A stretch of 64,000 nucleotides of DNA from CAWJPY01 sp963844865 (GCA_963844865.1 CAWJPY010000012.1:1-64000); one strand, 5' to 3'. Counted from the stretch's first letter, positions 35,773-44,686 are shown. A program made the numbers and translations. The notes: generated by a model from the letters alone, not told the origin.

Positions 35773-37710
35773 TCAGCGGCGGGTGAGTGGTTGCACGAGG
35801 CCGTGCAGCCATGGTCGGAGGCTGGCGGCCACCACTCGCTCGACCGTCAGGTGGTTGTACTCAAGGGTGTCGTCGAACGGCTGGCCCAGGGGGCTGTCGG
35901 TGGCGAGGTCCACGGCGGTGACGATCAGGCGGGCCTCGTACGCCGTGTCGCTGCGTCCCATGTAGCGGAGAGGCCGCTCACCCAGGTACTCCGCCCGCAC
36001 CAGCACCAGGCGCCGCGCGTGGGGAGCGACCGCCCGCCGCAGGTCGGCTCGTGGTGCTGCGCCCTCGGGACCACCCAGCGCCTCCACCTCGGGTGCCGAG
36101 GAGCTGTCCACCACCTCCGCGCCCCCCCGCCGGAGAGCCGTCTCCAGGTACTTGCGGGCCTCGCCCGCGAGGAGGGGCTCGCCCAGGGCCACGACCATGA
36201 CGCCGTGCGTCGCCACCGCGGGCGTCGGCTCCGGGAGGGGCGACGCCTCGGCCCTCGGCCGAGACCGGGATGGCGGCGGCGGGACCACCGAGCGCGGAGT
36301 GGGCGCCGAGGCGACTGCCGCACCGCCCCCGTCTGTCGTGGGTTGCCCGAGGCGGCCGGCCTGCGCGGGCGCTGTCGTGGCGGAGTGCGCCTCGGATGTC
36401 TCCAGGCCATCGACGCCGCTATTCACGCCGGTGCCTGCTGCGGCAACCGGGGTCTGATCTGTGGGTGCGGGCGGCATCGTGGTGGCGGTCGCCGGGATCG
36501 GTGGAATCGCAGCCTCCAGGGTCGTCGCTGGGGTCTCGGTGGATGGTGTCGCGGCGGTGTGCCCTCCCAGGAAACGGGCGACGGTCCGGGAGACCATGCC
36601 CTGTCGCCAGGCAAAGACCGCTCCCACGCCGAGGGCGGCCGTGGCCAGCAGCACGGCGAGCAGTACGAGCAGCAGGGGCAGGGCGGCGGATCGTTTCGGG
36701 GCCGACTCGGCGGCCACCTCCGGAGGAGAGGCCGGTGGAGGCGGGGTGGGGGGGAGGCTCGTGGTCACCGGCAGCGGCGGCAGTCCGCCGCCGGAGGCGA
36801 CGGTGGGAGCCGCGTTGACAGCGGCGTCGACCGTGGGGCGTCCGTGCGGAACCTCGGCCGAGGCCGTGGTGCGGAGCTCCGAGCTGGGCGCGGCATGGAC
36901 GCCCGGCAGAGCCTCAAGGTCGGCGATCACCTCGGCACAGGTGGCGTAGCGCTGGTCCCGATCCTTGGCCATCATCCTGGGGAGGATGCGACCGATGGCG
37001 GGGTCCACGGTGGGGTTGACGGCACACACGTCGGGGGGCTCGACTTCGACGATCTTCTTGATGAGGCCGAGGGGGCTGTCGGCCGCGAACGGTGGGGAGC
37101 TGGTGAGCATCTCGTAGAACGTCGCGCCGAGCGAGTAGATGTCGGTGCGGTGGTCGATATCCAGGTCTCGGCACTGCTCCGGGGAGAGGTACCCCGGCGT
37201 GCCCATCATGATGCCGGTGGCGGTCAGGCGAGTCGCGCCCGCAACCGCCAGCGCGAGGCCGAAGTCGGCGATCTTGACCAGGCCCCGCCGGTCGATGAGC
37301 AGGTTGGCGGGCTTGATGTCGCGGTGAACGATGCCCCGCTCATGGGCCGCGGCCAGTCCGGAGGCCGCCTGGACCACGATGCGGGCTGCGGCCGTCCAGT
37401 CCATCCTGCCCTGCTCCTGGAGCAGCCGCTGCAGGCTGGTGCCGTCCACGTACTCCATGACGAAGTACGGCCGCCCCTCCTCTTCGCCGATGGCGTAGAT
37501 CTGCACGATGTTGGGGTGGTTGAGCGCGGCGGCGCTGCGCGCCTCGCGGGTGAAGCGCTCCACCGCGGCCGGGTCCTGGGCGAGGTGGTCGCCGAGGACC
37601 TTGATGGCGACGTCACGCCCCAGGGACTCCTCGTGGGCCCGGTACACCACGCCCATGCCCCCCCGCCCGAGCTCGCACGAAATCCGGTAGTGCGCGATTC
37701 GTTCCTTCAT
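35773..37710 (-). CDS. Serine/threonine protein kinase, membrane-anchored
   Basis: A 645-residue Hanks-type kinase. Kinase domain (about residues 7-265): LGRGGMGVVYRA, VAIKVLG, VHRDIKPANLLID, IADFGLAL and GTPGYLSPEQ. A Pro/Ala-rich linker follows, then one membrane helix (LPLLLVLLAVLLATAALGVG, about 345-370), and an extracytoplasmic Pro/Thr-rich stretch ending in a folded domain of about 140 residues that I do not recognise (VALGEPLLAGEARKYLE). The ATG at 37710 has GGAG upstream; an ATG 54 bases earlier lacks one. A promoter candidate lies about 220 bp upstream. The sensor domain has no familiar repeat such as PASTA. Confidence 0.9.
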   Translation of the reverse strand: MKERIAHYRISCELGRGGMGVVYRAHEESLGRDVAIKVLGDHLAQDPAAVERFTREARSAAALNHPNIVQIYAIGEEEGRPYFVMEYVDGTSLQRLLQEQGRMDWTAAARIVVQAASGLAAAHERGIVHRDIKPANLLIDRRGLVKIADFGLALAVAGATRLTATGIMMGTPGYLSPEQCRDLDIDHRTDIYSLGATFYEMLTSSPPFAADSPLGLIKKIVEVEPPDVCAVNPTVDPAIGRILPRMMAKDRDQRYATCAEVIADLEALPGVHAAPSSELRTTASAEVPHGRPTVDAAVNAAPTVASGGGLPPLPVTTSLPPTPPPPASPPEVAAESAPKRSAALPLLLVLLAVLLATAALGVGAVFAWRQGMVSRTVARFLGGHTAATPSTETPATTLEAAIPPIPATATTMPPAPTDQTPVAAAGTGVNSGVDGLETSEAHSATTAPAQAGRLGQPTTDGGGAAVASAPTPRSVVPPPPSRSRPRAEASPLPEPTPAVATHGVMVVALGEPLLAGEARKYLETALRRGGAEVVDSSSAPEVEALGGPEGAAPRADLRRAVAPHARRLVLVRAEYLGERPLRYMGRSDTAYEARLIVTAVDLATDSPLGQPFDDTLEYNHLTVERVVAASLRPWLHGLVQPLTRR

Positions 37711-37936
37711 GGGCTGCTCCGCGTGCAGTGGTGGCTGGAAAGCCTCGGTCTGTCGTTGCCCCATGCTAGCACGTGGGATGCACCACTGGCGGGTGGTCCA
37801 CCGGGCCCGCGTGTACCCCTCCCGGGGGGGCGGGGTTGTGCCTCGCGAAGCGCCCAGCCGTCCCCTTGAGGCCGCCGCACCGGACCGCGATCCATCTCGG
37901 CGCCCTTGGGCCTCAACAGTGGACGCGGTTCCTCCG

Positions 37937-37966
37937 TATATACCAATGAGAGACGACGACCCGCAA
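37937..37966 (-). promoter_or_regulatory. Candidate sigma70 promoter for the kinase gene
   Basis: On the minus strand TTGCGG and TATATA are separated by 18 bp. Transcription would begin near 37930 and give a leader of about 220 nt that includes the foldable segment before the kinase start codon. Confidence 0.45.
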
Positions 37967-37992
37967 TCGACGACTCTCCTCCTTCCTTGTAC

Positions 37993-38019
37993 CCCGCCGG
38001 CATTCCCCGGCGGGTTTTT
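37993..38019 (+). terminator. Intrinsic terminator (orphan)
   Basis: A stem CCCGCCGG/CCGGCGGG with a six-base loop is followed directly by TTTTT. The orientation terminates + strand transcripts, yet no + strand gene lies in the preceding 2.2 kb, which implies an unannotated transcript or RNA gene. Confidence 0.75.
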
Positions 38020-38107
38020 CTCGTTGGCTCTGGAGGGCCGGAGCTCCCCGCGGAGGCTGTGCTCGTGCGGTGGTCGCGGTACACTGCCCCACTCGAGAGG
38101 ATGATCC

Positions 38108-39787
38108 ATGCGTATCGCCGTCGCCCAGCTGGACCTCGAGATCGGCGCCTTTGACCGCAACCTGACCAGGATGGCGGATGCCGTCGGCTCCGCGCGCCGC
38201 GGGGGAGCGGATCTGGTCGTGTTCTCGGAGCTCGCCACCGTCGGCTATCCGCCACGGGACCTGTTGGAGCGCTCCGAGCTCATCGACCGCAACCTGGAGC
38301 AGCTCGACCGGGTCGCCGCCCTCTCCGACGCCGCCCTGGCGGTGCTGGTGGGCTATGTGGGTCGCAACCCCTCAGGGGAGGGCAAGCCCCTGCACAACGC
38401 CGCAGCGCTCTGCCACGGGGGAAGGGTCGTGGGCTCGTACCAGAAGTGCCTGCTGCCCACCTACGACGTCTTCGACGAGGCGCGCTACTTCGAGCCCGGG
38501 CCCGATCCCCGGCCGCTGCCCTTCAGGGGCCTGGCCCTCGGGGTGACGGTATGCGAGGACCTGTGGACCGACCCGGAGCTCCTGCCACGCCGCCTGTACC
38601 GGCGCGACCCCGTGACAGAGCTGGTCGAGGCGGACGCCGACCTTCTCATCAACATCTCGGCCAGCCCCTTCACCCTCGGCAAGGCGCAGGTCCGGCGCGA
38701 CATGGTCTGTCGCAAGGCCAGGGAGACCGGGCGCTGGCTCGTGTATGTCAACCAGGTCGGAGGCAACGACGAGCTGGTGTTCGACGGTCACTCCATCGTC
38801 GCCGATCCCACCGGAACCGTGGTGGTGCGGGCCCGGGACTTCGCCGAGGACCTGGTGCTCTACAACCTTCCGGATCGGTGTCGCGACGGGCGGCCGGGCG
38901 AGCCGGGCACGCTGCGGGACGTCGCGGCTCATGCCGAGGAAGAGGCCCTGAACGCGCTCCAGCTCGGTCTGAAGGACTACACCCGCACCTGTGGCTTCTC
39001 GAAGGTGCTGGTGGGCCTGTCCGGGGGGATCGACTCCGCGCTCACAGCGGCCGTCGCCGCCCGTGCGCTGGGGCCGGCGAACGTGCTCGCAGTGGCGATG
39101 CCCAGCCGCTACTCCAGTGCCGCCAGCCTCGCAGACGCCCGTGCGCTGGCCCGCAACCTCGGCATCGAGCTGCGGGTGATCGAGATCGACCGCATCTTCC
39201 AGACCATGCTGGACGCGCTGGCACCGTCATTCGCAGGGCTGGAGGAGGACGTCACCGAGGAGAACCTCCAGGCCCGGATCCGTGGCGTGCTCCTGATGGC
39301 CCTCTCCAACAAGGAGCACCGCATGCTCCTGGCCACGGGCAACAAGTCCGAGCTGGCGGTGGGATACGCCACGCTCTACGGCGACATGTGCGGCGGCATG
39401 GCCGTGCTCGGTGATGTGCCCAAGACCCTGGTCTATCGCCTTGCCCGGCACCTGAACTCCGGGATCGAGGTGATTCCGACTTCGATCCTCGAGAAGGTGC
39501 CCAGCGCGGAGCTCCGGCCGGGCCAGACAGATCAGGACACCCTGCCGTCCTACGACCTCCTGGATCGGGTCGTGGAGGGCTACGTGGAGCGCCAGCAGTC
39601 GCCCGAGGAGCTGGTGGCGGCGGGGTTGGATCGTGAGGCCGTGGAGCTGGCGGTGCGGCTGATCGATGCCGCCGAGTTCAAGAGGCAGCAGGCAGCCCCC
39701 GCCATCAAGATCACCTCGAAGGCGTTCGGCAGCGGCCGGCGCTACCCCATCGCGGCCGACTACCGGAGCATCCACGGCGCACGCTGA
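38108..39787 (+). CDS. nadE: Glutamine-dependent NAD+ synthetase
   Basis: A 559-residue two-domain enzyme that amidates nicotinate adenine dinucleotide to NAD+, using ammonia from glutamine. The N-terminal nitrilase-fold glutaminase shows its triad: Glu in VVFSELATVGYPPRDLLE, Lys in YQKCLLPTYDVFDE and Cys in GVTVCEDLW. The C-terminal synthetase has the pyrophosphatase loop GLSGGIDSALTAAVAAR, LATGNKSELAVGYATLYGD and TDQDTLPSYDLLD. The length fits the bacterial two-domain type. The ATG has GAGAGGA upstream; TACACT at 38080-38085 is a likely -10. It is monocistronic by layout. Confidence 0.95.
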   Translation: MRIAVAQLDLEIGAFDRNLTRMADAVGSARRGGADLVVFSELATVGYPPRDLLERSELIDRNLEQLDRVAALSDAALAVLVGYVGRNPSGEGKPLHNAAALCHGGRVVGSYQKCLLPTYDVFDEARYFEPGPDPRPLPFRGLALGVTVCEDLWTDPELLPRRLYRRDPVTELVEADADLLINISASPFTLGKAQVRRDMVCRKARETGRWLVYVNQVGGNDELVFDGHSIVADPTGTVVVRARDFAEDLVLYNLPDRCRDGRPGEPGTLRDVAAHAEEEALNALQLGLKDYTRTCGFSKVLVGLSGGIDSALTAAVAARALGPANVLAVAMPSRYSSAASLADARALARNLGIELRVIEIDRIFQTMLDALAPSFAGLEEDVTEENLQARIRGVLLMALSNKEHRMLLATGNKSELAVGYATLYGDMCGGMAVLGDVPKTLVYRLARHLNSGIEVIPTSILEKVPSAELRPGQTDQDTLPSYDLLDRVVEGYVERQQSPEELVAAGLDREAVELAVRLIDAAEFKRQQAAPAIKITSKAFGSGRRYPIAADYRSIHGAR

Positions 39788-39801
39788 GCTCGGACGCGAG
39801 A

Positions 39802-40200
39802 TCAGTCGAGCCCGCCGAACTCCTCCTCCCACGCCCCCATCTCGGCGTCCGAGAAGCCGAAGTGGTGGCCGATCTCATGGAGGAGGGTGAGCTGGATCTG
39901 GCGGACCAGGTCGGCGCGGTTCTCACTGCCGGCCAGCAGCGGCTCGCGGTAGAGCACGATGATGTCCGGCAGCACGTTGCCGTAGGACCCGCCGCGGTCG
40001 TTGAGGGGGACCCCGGTGTAGAGACCGAACAACGTGTCGCTGCGGGGGTCGAGGCCGAGCTCCCGGAGGGTGTGGCGATCCGGCGTCTCCTCGACCTGCA
40101 CCACGATGTTGCTCATGAGCTCGGCGAATGCGGTGGGGAGGAGGTCGAGCGCCTCCGCCACCACCCGCTCGAAGTCATCCCGGCTGGAGGGGGGCATCAT
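39802..40200 (-). CDS. Putative zincin metallopeptidase (HEXXH)
   Basis: A 132-residue protein of the small zincin family (PF06262-like). The zinc motif HEIGHHFGFSDAEM lies near the C-terminus, and PDIIVLYREPLL sits before it, as in the family. No signal peptide is seen. It is the second gene of a two-gene minus-strand unit, nine bp after a small membrane protein gene. The biological substrate is not known. A weak ribosome-binding site precedes the double ATG. Confidence 0.78.
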   Translation of the reverse strand: MMPPSSRDDFERVVAEALDLLPTAFAELMSNIVVQVEETPDRHTLRELGLDPRSDTLFGLYTGVPLNDRGGSYGNVLPDIIVLYREPLLAGSENRADLVRQIQLTLLHEIGHHFGFSDAEMGAWEEEFGGLD

Positions 40201-40209
40201 CGAGCGACA

Positions 40210-40419
40210 TCAGAACTTCTGCGCCCGTCCCTTGAACCAGTCGACGGTGTTCCAGCCGAAGACCGCTCCCACCACGACGCCGACCACCGGTCCGGCCAGG
40301 GCTCCCATCGATCCGAGGACCACCTGACCGTACTTGATGCCGGCGGCAGCTCCCACCGCCGCGAAGATGAGCGCAAACAAGATCCTGAGAAACCGGACAG
40401 TCTCGAAGTCCATGGCCAT
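40210..40419 (-). CDS. Small membrane protein of unknown function
   Basis: A 69-residue protein with two predicted membrane stretches (FLRILFALIFAAVGAAAG and GALAGPVVGVVVGAVFGW) and a basic C-terminus (DWFKGRAQKF). The ATG has GGCGGAGA upstream. It is the first gene of a two-gene unit with the zincin gene. I do not recognise a named family. Confidence 0.6.
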   Translation of the reverse strand: MAMDFETVRFLRILFALIFAAVGAAAGIKYGQVVLGSMGALAGPVVGVVVGAVFGWNTVDWFKGRAQKF

Positions 40420-40458
40420 GAGCAATCTCCGCCGCACGCACCGCGTTCCCAGTGGCCG

Positions 40459-40464
40459 ATTATA
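40459..40464 (-). promoter_or_regulatory. Perfect -10 box (TATAAT) for the small membrane protein gene
   Basis: On the minus strand CTTGTATAAT gives a consensus -10 with TG directly before it, 40 bp upstream of the start codon. No good -35 is visible. The divergent nucleoside transporter gene has TACAGT at 40487-40492 in the opposite direction. Confidence 0.5.
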
Positions 40465-40521
40465 CAAGCTGCCGGGCGGCCCGGTGTACAGTGGCCATGG
40501 TCGGACAGGGAGGAAGGACCC

Positions 40522-42144
40522 GTGCAGTTCATCAGCGTCGCAGGGCTGCTGGCCCTGCTCATCATCGCCTGGGGGATGTCGTACCACCGCAGGTCGGTGG
40601 TCATGCGCACGGTGCTGTGGGGCGTCGGCCTGCAGTTGATCTTCGCCGTCATCATCCTGCGCCGCGACGCCTGGAGCTACGCGGGCATGACGGCCCTCGG
40701 TCTGCTTCTGGTGATCTACCTCTTGCAGCGGGACCACGCGCGCCTCGGCGGCGGGTGGGGGGCCACCGCGGCGCTGGGAGCGGCGGCGGCGGTGGTGGGC
40801 GTGCTGTTCGCGACCTGGTTCGCCGTGGCCGCCCTGTACGCTCTGGGTGCCGTGGTGTCGGTGATGGTGGTGAACACATTCTGGCGCCGGTCACAGACCT
40901 TGCAGCGCTATCTGGCGGCCCTGGTGGTGGTGCTTGGAGTCAGTCTCCTGGTGTCCCGGGGCCTCTACGGCGAGCGCATCTTCGCCTCCTTCAGCAGCGG
41001 TGTGGCGAGCTTTCTCAATCTCTCCGACTACGGTGCCCGCTTCCTGTTCGGGAATCTGGCGGTGCCGGCGTACTTCTCAACCCCCGCCGGAGCTCAGTGG
41101 CCGGGCTTCGGCTACCAGTTCGCCTTCAAGGTGCTCCCGACCATCATCTTCTTCGGTGGCTTCATGGGGGTGCTGTACCACCTCGGGATCATGCAGCGGG
41201 TGATCGAGGCGATCGCGCGTTTCATGCGCTGGACGGTGGGCACGAGCGGAGCCGAGACCCTGTCCTGCAGCGCCAACATCTTCGTGGGCCAGACCGAGGC
41301 GCCGTTGCTGATCAAGCCCTTTCTGGACGAGATGACCTCCTCGGAGCTGTTGACGGTGATGGTGGGAGGGTTCGCCACCATCGCCGGTGGGGTGCTGGCC
41401 GGTTACATCGCCCTCGGGATCCCGGCGCAGCACCTGATCGCCGCCAGCGTCATGTCGGCGCCGGCAGCCCTGGTGGTGGGCAAGATCGTGTTCCCCGAGC
41501 TCGGGCACTCCGCCACCGCCGGTGACGTCCGGCTCCCCAAGGTCGCCTCCAGCGGCAACGTCATCGAGGCGGCGGCCACTGGCATCTCCGACGGGATGAA
41601 GCTGGCCTTGAACGTGGGCGCGATGCTCATCGGTTTCATCGCCCTCGTGGCGGTCCTGGATGTCATCCTGAGTCTGCTCGACTCCCTCATCGACGGCAGA
41701 CTGCTGCACGGTGCGTGGGTGGCGTACAGCTCCGGCGGTCTGTCGCCGGTCCAGGGGGAGTACCGGGGGATCTTCCCGGGCTCGCTCCAGACTTTCTTCG
41801 GAACCGTCCTCCGCCCGCTCGCCTTCTTGATGGGCGTGCCCTGGGTGGATGCCGCCCACGTGGGGCACCTGCTCGGGATCAAGATCTCTCTGAACGAGTT
41901 CGTGGCGTACGGCGACCTCGCCGGCTACATCAAGGACGGCGCCATCGGCCAGCGGGCCGAGATCATCGCCACGTACGCCCTGTGCGGCTTCGCCAACTTC
42001 TCCTCCATCGGCATCCAGATCGGGGGCATCTCGGCCCTGGCTCCGGAGCGCAGGGCGGAGCTCGCGCGGCTGGGGTTGCGGGCGATGTTCGGCGGCGCCC
42101 TGGCATCGTGGATGACGGCCACCATCGCGGGGATGCTGCTGTGA
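40522..42144 (+). CDS. Concentrative nucleoside transporter (NupC/CNT family)
   Basis: A 540-residue inner-membrane protein with many hydrophobic helices. CNT-family motifs are visible: FKVLPTIIFFGGFMGVLYHL, SGAETLSCSANIFVGQTEAP, MVGGFATIAGGVLAGYIALG, and AYGDLAGY plus ALCGFANFSSIGIQIGG near the end. CNT proteins import nucleosides with protons or sodium. It is longer than E. coli NupC because of an extended N-terminus with extra helices and an insertion near residues 400-425. The GTG start has GGAGGAAGG upstream. It is likely co-transcribed with the following lipoprotein gene, 52 bp downstream. Confidence 0.92.
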   Translation: MQFISVAGLLALLIIAWGMSYHRRSVVMRTVLWGVGLQLIFAVIILRRDAWSYAGMTALGLLLVIYLLQRDHARLGGGWGATAALGAAAAVVGVLFATWFAVAALYALGAVVSVMVVNTFWRRSQTLQRYLAALVVVLGVSLLVSRGLYGERIFASFSSGVASFLNLSDYGARFLFGNLAVPAYFSTPAGAQWPGFGYQFAFKVLPTIIFFGGFMGVLYHLGIMQRVIEAIARFMRWTVGTSGAETLSCSANIFVGQTEAPLLIKPFLDEMTSSELLTVMVGGFATIAGGVLAGYIALGIPAQHLIAASVMSAPAALVVGKIVFPELGHSATAGDVRLPKVASSGNVIEAAATGISDGMKLALNVGAMLIGFIALVAVLDVILSLLDSLIDGRLLHGAWVAYSSGGLSPVQGEYRGIFPGSLQTFFGTVLRPLAFLMGVPWVDAAHVGHLLGIKISLNEFVAYGDLAGYIKDGAIGQRAEIIATYALCGFANFSSIGIQIGGISALAPERRAELARLGLRAMFGGALASWMTATIAGMLL

Positions 42145-42196
42145 CGGGGGTCTTTCAGGAGTCTCGGGTACCATTGGTCGAGGGAGGAAGGTCGTG

Positions 42197-43543
42197 ATGA
42201 GCAAGTGGCTGGCCATGGGGTGCGCGCTGACCGCGGTGCTGGTGGCGTTGCCGGGCTGTGATCTCCTGGATCCGGATCGTCCCGTTTCCCACGCCGACAC
42301 CGAGGTCTTCGGGAACCTGCTCCAGGTGGATGAGGTGCGCGCCGACGAGCACGCCTGGGTGGCCAAGATCCGGGTCGGCGTGCCCCGGGAGCTGGACGCG
42401 GCCAAGGCGGCGAGCGGACAATCCGCCCCGGAGCTGGAGGAGGATCTCCTCGCCGAGATCCTGGTGACCCCCGAAACCGTGGTGCTCGCCCACGGCGCGC
42501 CCGCGGCGCTGGGTGACATCAATCCCGGGACGGAGGTCGCCGTGCTGCCGGTGCTCGGAAGCACCCGCATGATGGGGACCTCCACCCTTTCCGCCGAAGC
42601 CGCGTACCTCACCGACTTCGAGACCTATCGTCGCTGGCGCCTTCCCGGCATGAGGCGTCCAGATGATCGCGCCCAGGTGAGGAACGATCCCGCGCGGATC
42701 AACTCGGACGGCATCGAGCACGCTCCCGTGCCGTTGGCCGGGGGCAAGATCCTGTACTTCGCCGCTCGTCTCCGGCCTCCGGTGCGACCCGATGAGCCGT
42801 GGCAGGGGGCGCGGCGGGAGGGTCTGCCCGATCCCGGTCCGGACGGCGGGGCGGTGGAGAGGTCCTACCGCACCGAGCTCGGGGAGAAGGGGTGGACCAC
42901 GCCGCGCCTGGTCAGCTTCCCGGGGCTCGACGATGCCCGCACCGTGCGGGTCAGCTGGGTGGCCGGCGACGAGACCGCCTGTCTGGTCACCGTCGAGGAG
43001 CATGACGGGTCGCGCTGGATCGGCCGGGCGAGCAGGCCCTCGGCCGCGGCCCCGTGGGGCGAGGTGGCGCGGCAGACGTTGGACGAGGAGGTTCTGCCCA
43101 GCGACCCGGTGTTCCTGGCCGGGAGTCGGTCGAAGATGGTCATGTCCGTGCAGAGCTCGCCCGGCGCCCCGGCCGACCTGTGGCTGTTCGATCCCTCGGC
43201 GGAGACCTCCTTCCTGCCCCTGCAGCCCGCCATCAACAGCGACGCGTCCGAGTGGGGCCCCAGGGTGGGACCCGGGAACGAGCTCCTCTTCACCCGCGGA
43301 GACCGGCAGCTCGTGTTCGCCGAGGGCGCGCTGCGGCCGCTGCGGCTTCCCGGCCCCCAGCGTGTCGTGCTGACCGAGGCCGCGCCCACCGGCGATGGTC
43401 GCTTCGTGTTCTGCTGCCTGCCCCGCTACGTGGCGGGGGAGCTGGACCAGGACATCGAGGTCGCCGCCTGGGTGGGCCCGACGGCCCTGGGCCCGGCCGT
43501 GCCGGTGGATGACTGGCGCCCCGGAGAGATCTCGGCACCGTGA
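42197..43543 (+). CDS. Lipoprotein with beta-propeller-like domain
   Basis: A 448-residue exported lipoprotein. The signal peptide ends in the lipobox ALPGC (LTAVLVALPGC). The first part (about 35-140) resembles a small beta domain (AWVAKIRVGVPRELD, GTEVAVLPVLG). The rest contains repeated segments such as LYFAARLRPP, ADLWLFDPSAETSFLPL and NELLFTRGDRQLVF, consistent with a TolB/PD40-like beta-propeller. GGAGGAAGG lies before the GTGATG start; I chose ATG. No enzyme motif is evident. It follows the nucleoside transporter in the same direction. Function unknown. Confidence 0.75.
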   Translation: MSKWLAMGCALTAVLVALPGCDLLDPDRPVSHADTEVFGNLLQVDEVRADEHAWVAKIRVGVPRELDAAKAASGQSAPELEEDLLAEILVTPETVVLAHGAPAALGDINPGTEVAVLPVLGSTRMMGTSTLSAEAAYLTDFETYRRWRLPGMRRPDDRAQVRNDPARINSDGIEHAPVPLAGGKILYFAARLRPPVRPDEPWQGARREGLPDPGPDGGAVERSYRTELGEKGWTTPRLVSFPGLDDARTVRVSWVAGDETACLVTVEEHDGSRWIGRASRPSAAAPWGEVARQTLDEEVLPSDPVFLAGSRSKMVMSVQSSPGAPADLWLFDPSAETSFLPLQPAINSDASEWGPRVGPGNELLFTRGDRQLVFAEGALRPLRLPGPQRVVLTEAAPTGDGRFVFCCLPRYVAGELDQDIEVAAWVGPTALGPAVPVDDWRPGEISAP

Positions 43544-43544
43544 C

Positions 43545-43573
43545 TTGACACTGCATTAAGAAAATTCTAAAAT
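43545..43573 (+). promoter_or_regulatory. Consensus sigma70 promoter with ArsR operator
   Basis: TTGACA (43545-43550), a 17-bp spacer, and TAAAAT (43568-43573). The palindrome AGAAAATTCT (43559-43568) lies in the spacer and touches the -10, a classical repressor position. The start codon begins 7 bp after the -10, so the mRNA should start at or next to the ATG. Confidence 0.8.
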
Positions 43574-43579
43574 AACGAT

Positions 43580-43972
43580 ATGGAGAAGAACCGCGGCCGC
43601 CGTGGGAAAGAGATCGGCGTGGAGAGCGGGGTGCTGGACTGCGTGTCGCCGGAGCGCACGCCCGGCGAGCTGGCGGCGCTGCGCCAGGTGCTCGCCGGCA
43701 ACCGGACTCCCCTGCGGCGGACCTCCGAGCACTTCGCCCTCCTGGCCGGGGAGACCCGCCTCAAGATCCTCGTGCTGCTGCGCCACGTCGGGGAGCTCTG
43801 TGTCTGTGACCTGGCCACGGTGTTGGAGATGACGCCGGCCGCGGTCTCGCAGCACCTGGCGCGACTACGCTCCGGTGGGCTGGTGGCGTCCCGGCGGGAC
43901 GGCATGACGACGTACTACCGCTGCACCATGGCGAGCTGCCGCCCTCCGGAGGTACCCGAGCTCAAGCCCTGA
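43580..43972 (+). CDS. ArsR/SmtB-family repressor
   Basis: A 130-residue winged-helix repressor. The core reads FALLAGETRLKILVLL, then the metal-site helix GELCVCDLATVLEMTPAAVS, whose CxC pair is that of arsenic- or antimony-sensing ArsR, then QHLARLRSGGLVASRRDGMTTYY. The first 45 residues are an extension outside the usual fold. No arsenic-resistance gene lies nearby, so the effector could be another thiol-reactive metal. The start lies immediately after a perfect promoter without a Shine-Dalgarno sequence, suggesting leaderless translation and autorepression. Confidence 0.9.
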   Translation: MEKNRGRRGKEIGVESGVLDCVSPERTPGELAALRQVLAGNRTPLRRTSEHFALLAGETRLKILVLLRHVGELCVCDLATVLEMTPAAVSQHLARLRSGGLVASRRDGMTTYYRCTMASCRPPEVPELKP

Positions 43973-43992
43973 CGGCCCGCTATACTCCAGCC

Positions 43993-44550
43993 GTGGGGAA
44001 CGGGCTGTTCAGCGATCCGAGCGTGCGCAGCGCCTATCTGCTCACCAAGGCTGGAGTCTTGGTGCTGGCGGGTCTCGCGACCTGGCCGCTTTCCAAGGTG
44101 CTGGGACCGAAGGCGTGGTGGGGCTTCGGTGCCTTCGCGCTGCTCATGCTCCTGATGACTGCCGGCGTGGTCCTGGCGGGGGGGCGCGGTTCTGGGGAGG
44201 TCGAGAGCGGCGCATACGCCGCCGACGGCGGGGGGGAGGATCTCGACGGCGGGGAGCCACCGGAGGCCGAGCTGGTGGTGCTGCCCATCGAGGACGGGAT
44301 CGACCTCCATCCCTTCGCCCCCAAGGACATCCCGTCGGTGGTCGAGGACTACCTGGAGGCCGCTCACGCCCGCGGCATGCGCGAGGTCCGGCTGATCCAC
44401 GGTCGCGGCATCGGGGTGCAGCGGGAGCGGGTCCGGAAGGTCCTCGCCCACAGCCCCCTGGTGCAGAGCTTCCACGACGCCCCTCCCGATCGGGGTGGGT
44501 GGGGAGCCACCATCGCCTACCTGCGCGGCGACGTGAGCGGCCAGCAGTAA
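43993..44550 (+). CDS. Membrane-anchored Smr-domain protein
   Basis: A 185-residue protein with two membrane helices (about 15-35 and 40-60: LTKAGVLVLAGLATWPLSKV; FGAFALLMLLMTAGVVLAGG), an acidic glycine-rich linker and a C-terminal Smr domain: IDLHPFAPKDIPSVVEDYL, VRLIHGRGIGVQRERVRKVL and GGWGATIAYL. Smr domains bind or nick nucleic acid and occur in MutS2. Attachment to a membrane is unusual. The GTG start comes 20 bp after arsR; TATACT at 43981-43986 ends six bases before it, so this gene may also have its own leaderless promoter. Function unknown. Confidence 0.75.
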   Translation: MGNGLFSDPSVRSAYLLTKAGVLVLAGLATWPLSKVLGPKAWWGFGAFALLMLLMTAGVVLAGGRGSGEVESGAYAADGGGEDLDGGEPPEAELVVLPIEDGIDLHPFAPKDIPSVVEDYLEAAHARGMREVRLIHGRGIGVQRERVRKVLAHSPLVQSFHDAPPDRGGWGATIAYLRGDVSGQQ

Positions 44551-44686
44551 GACGTGAGACGGCGACCCCGCCAGGCTCTCCGTTCCGACCTGCAACGCGG
44601 CACAGCCGCAAGCACGGGAGAGCAGGGCTCGCGGCGCTCGAATGTGCGGGCCTCCCCCACGAGAGAGCTCGGCAACAGAAGCAGCC

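Larger units (their letters stand above)
37830..38019 (+). ncRNA. Candidate structured RNA ending at an intrinsic terminator (6S-like?)
   Basis: A 397-bp gap with no gene contains a strongly foldable region and, on the + strand, an orphan terminator. TTGAGGCC (37866-37873) pairs with GGCCTCAA (37909-37916), extended by GTCC (37860-37863) with GGAC (37921-37924) across an internal loop, and inside by GCCG with CGGC. The segment CGCGAAGCG...CAGCCGTCCCCTTGAG recalls the 5' part of enterobacterial 6S RNA, but the match is by eye and partial. A leader of the kinase mRNA on the opposite strand is an alternative. Confidence 0.35.

Noticed and set aside
35773..38238. N-terminally extended kinase starting far upstream
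   Set aside because: The extra sequence is low complexity and crosses the intergenic structured region; the kinase fold starts directly after the ATG at 37710.
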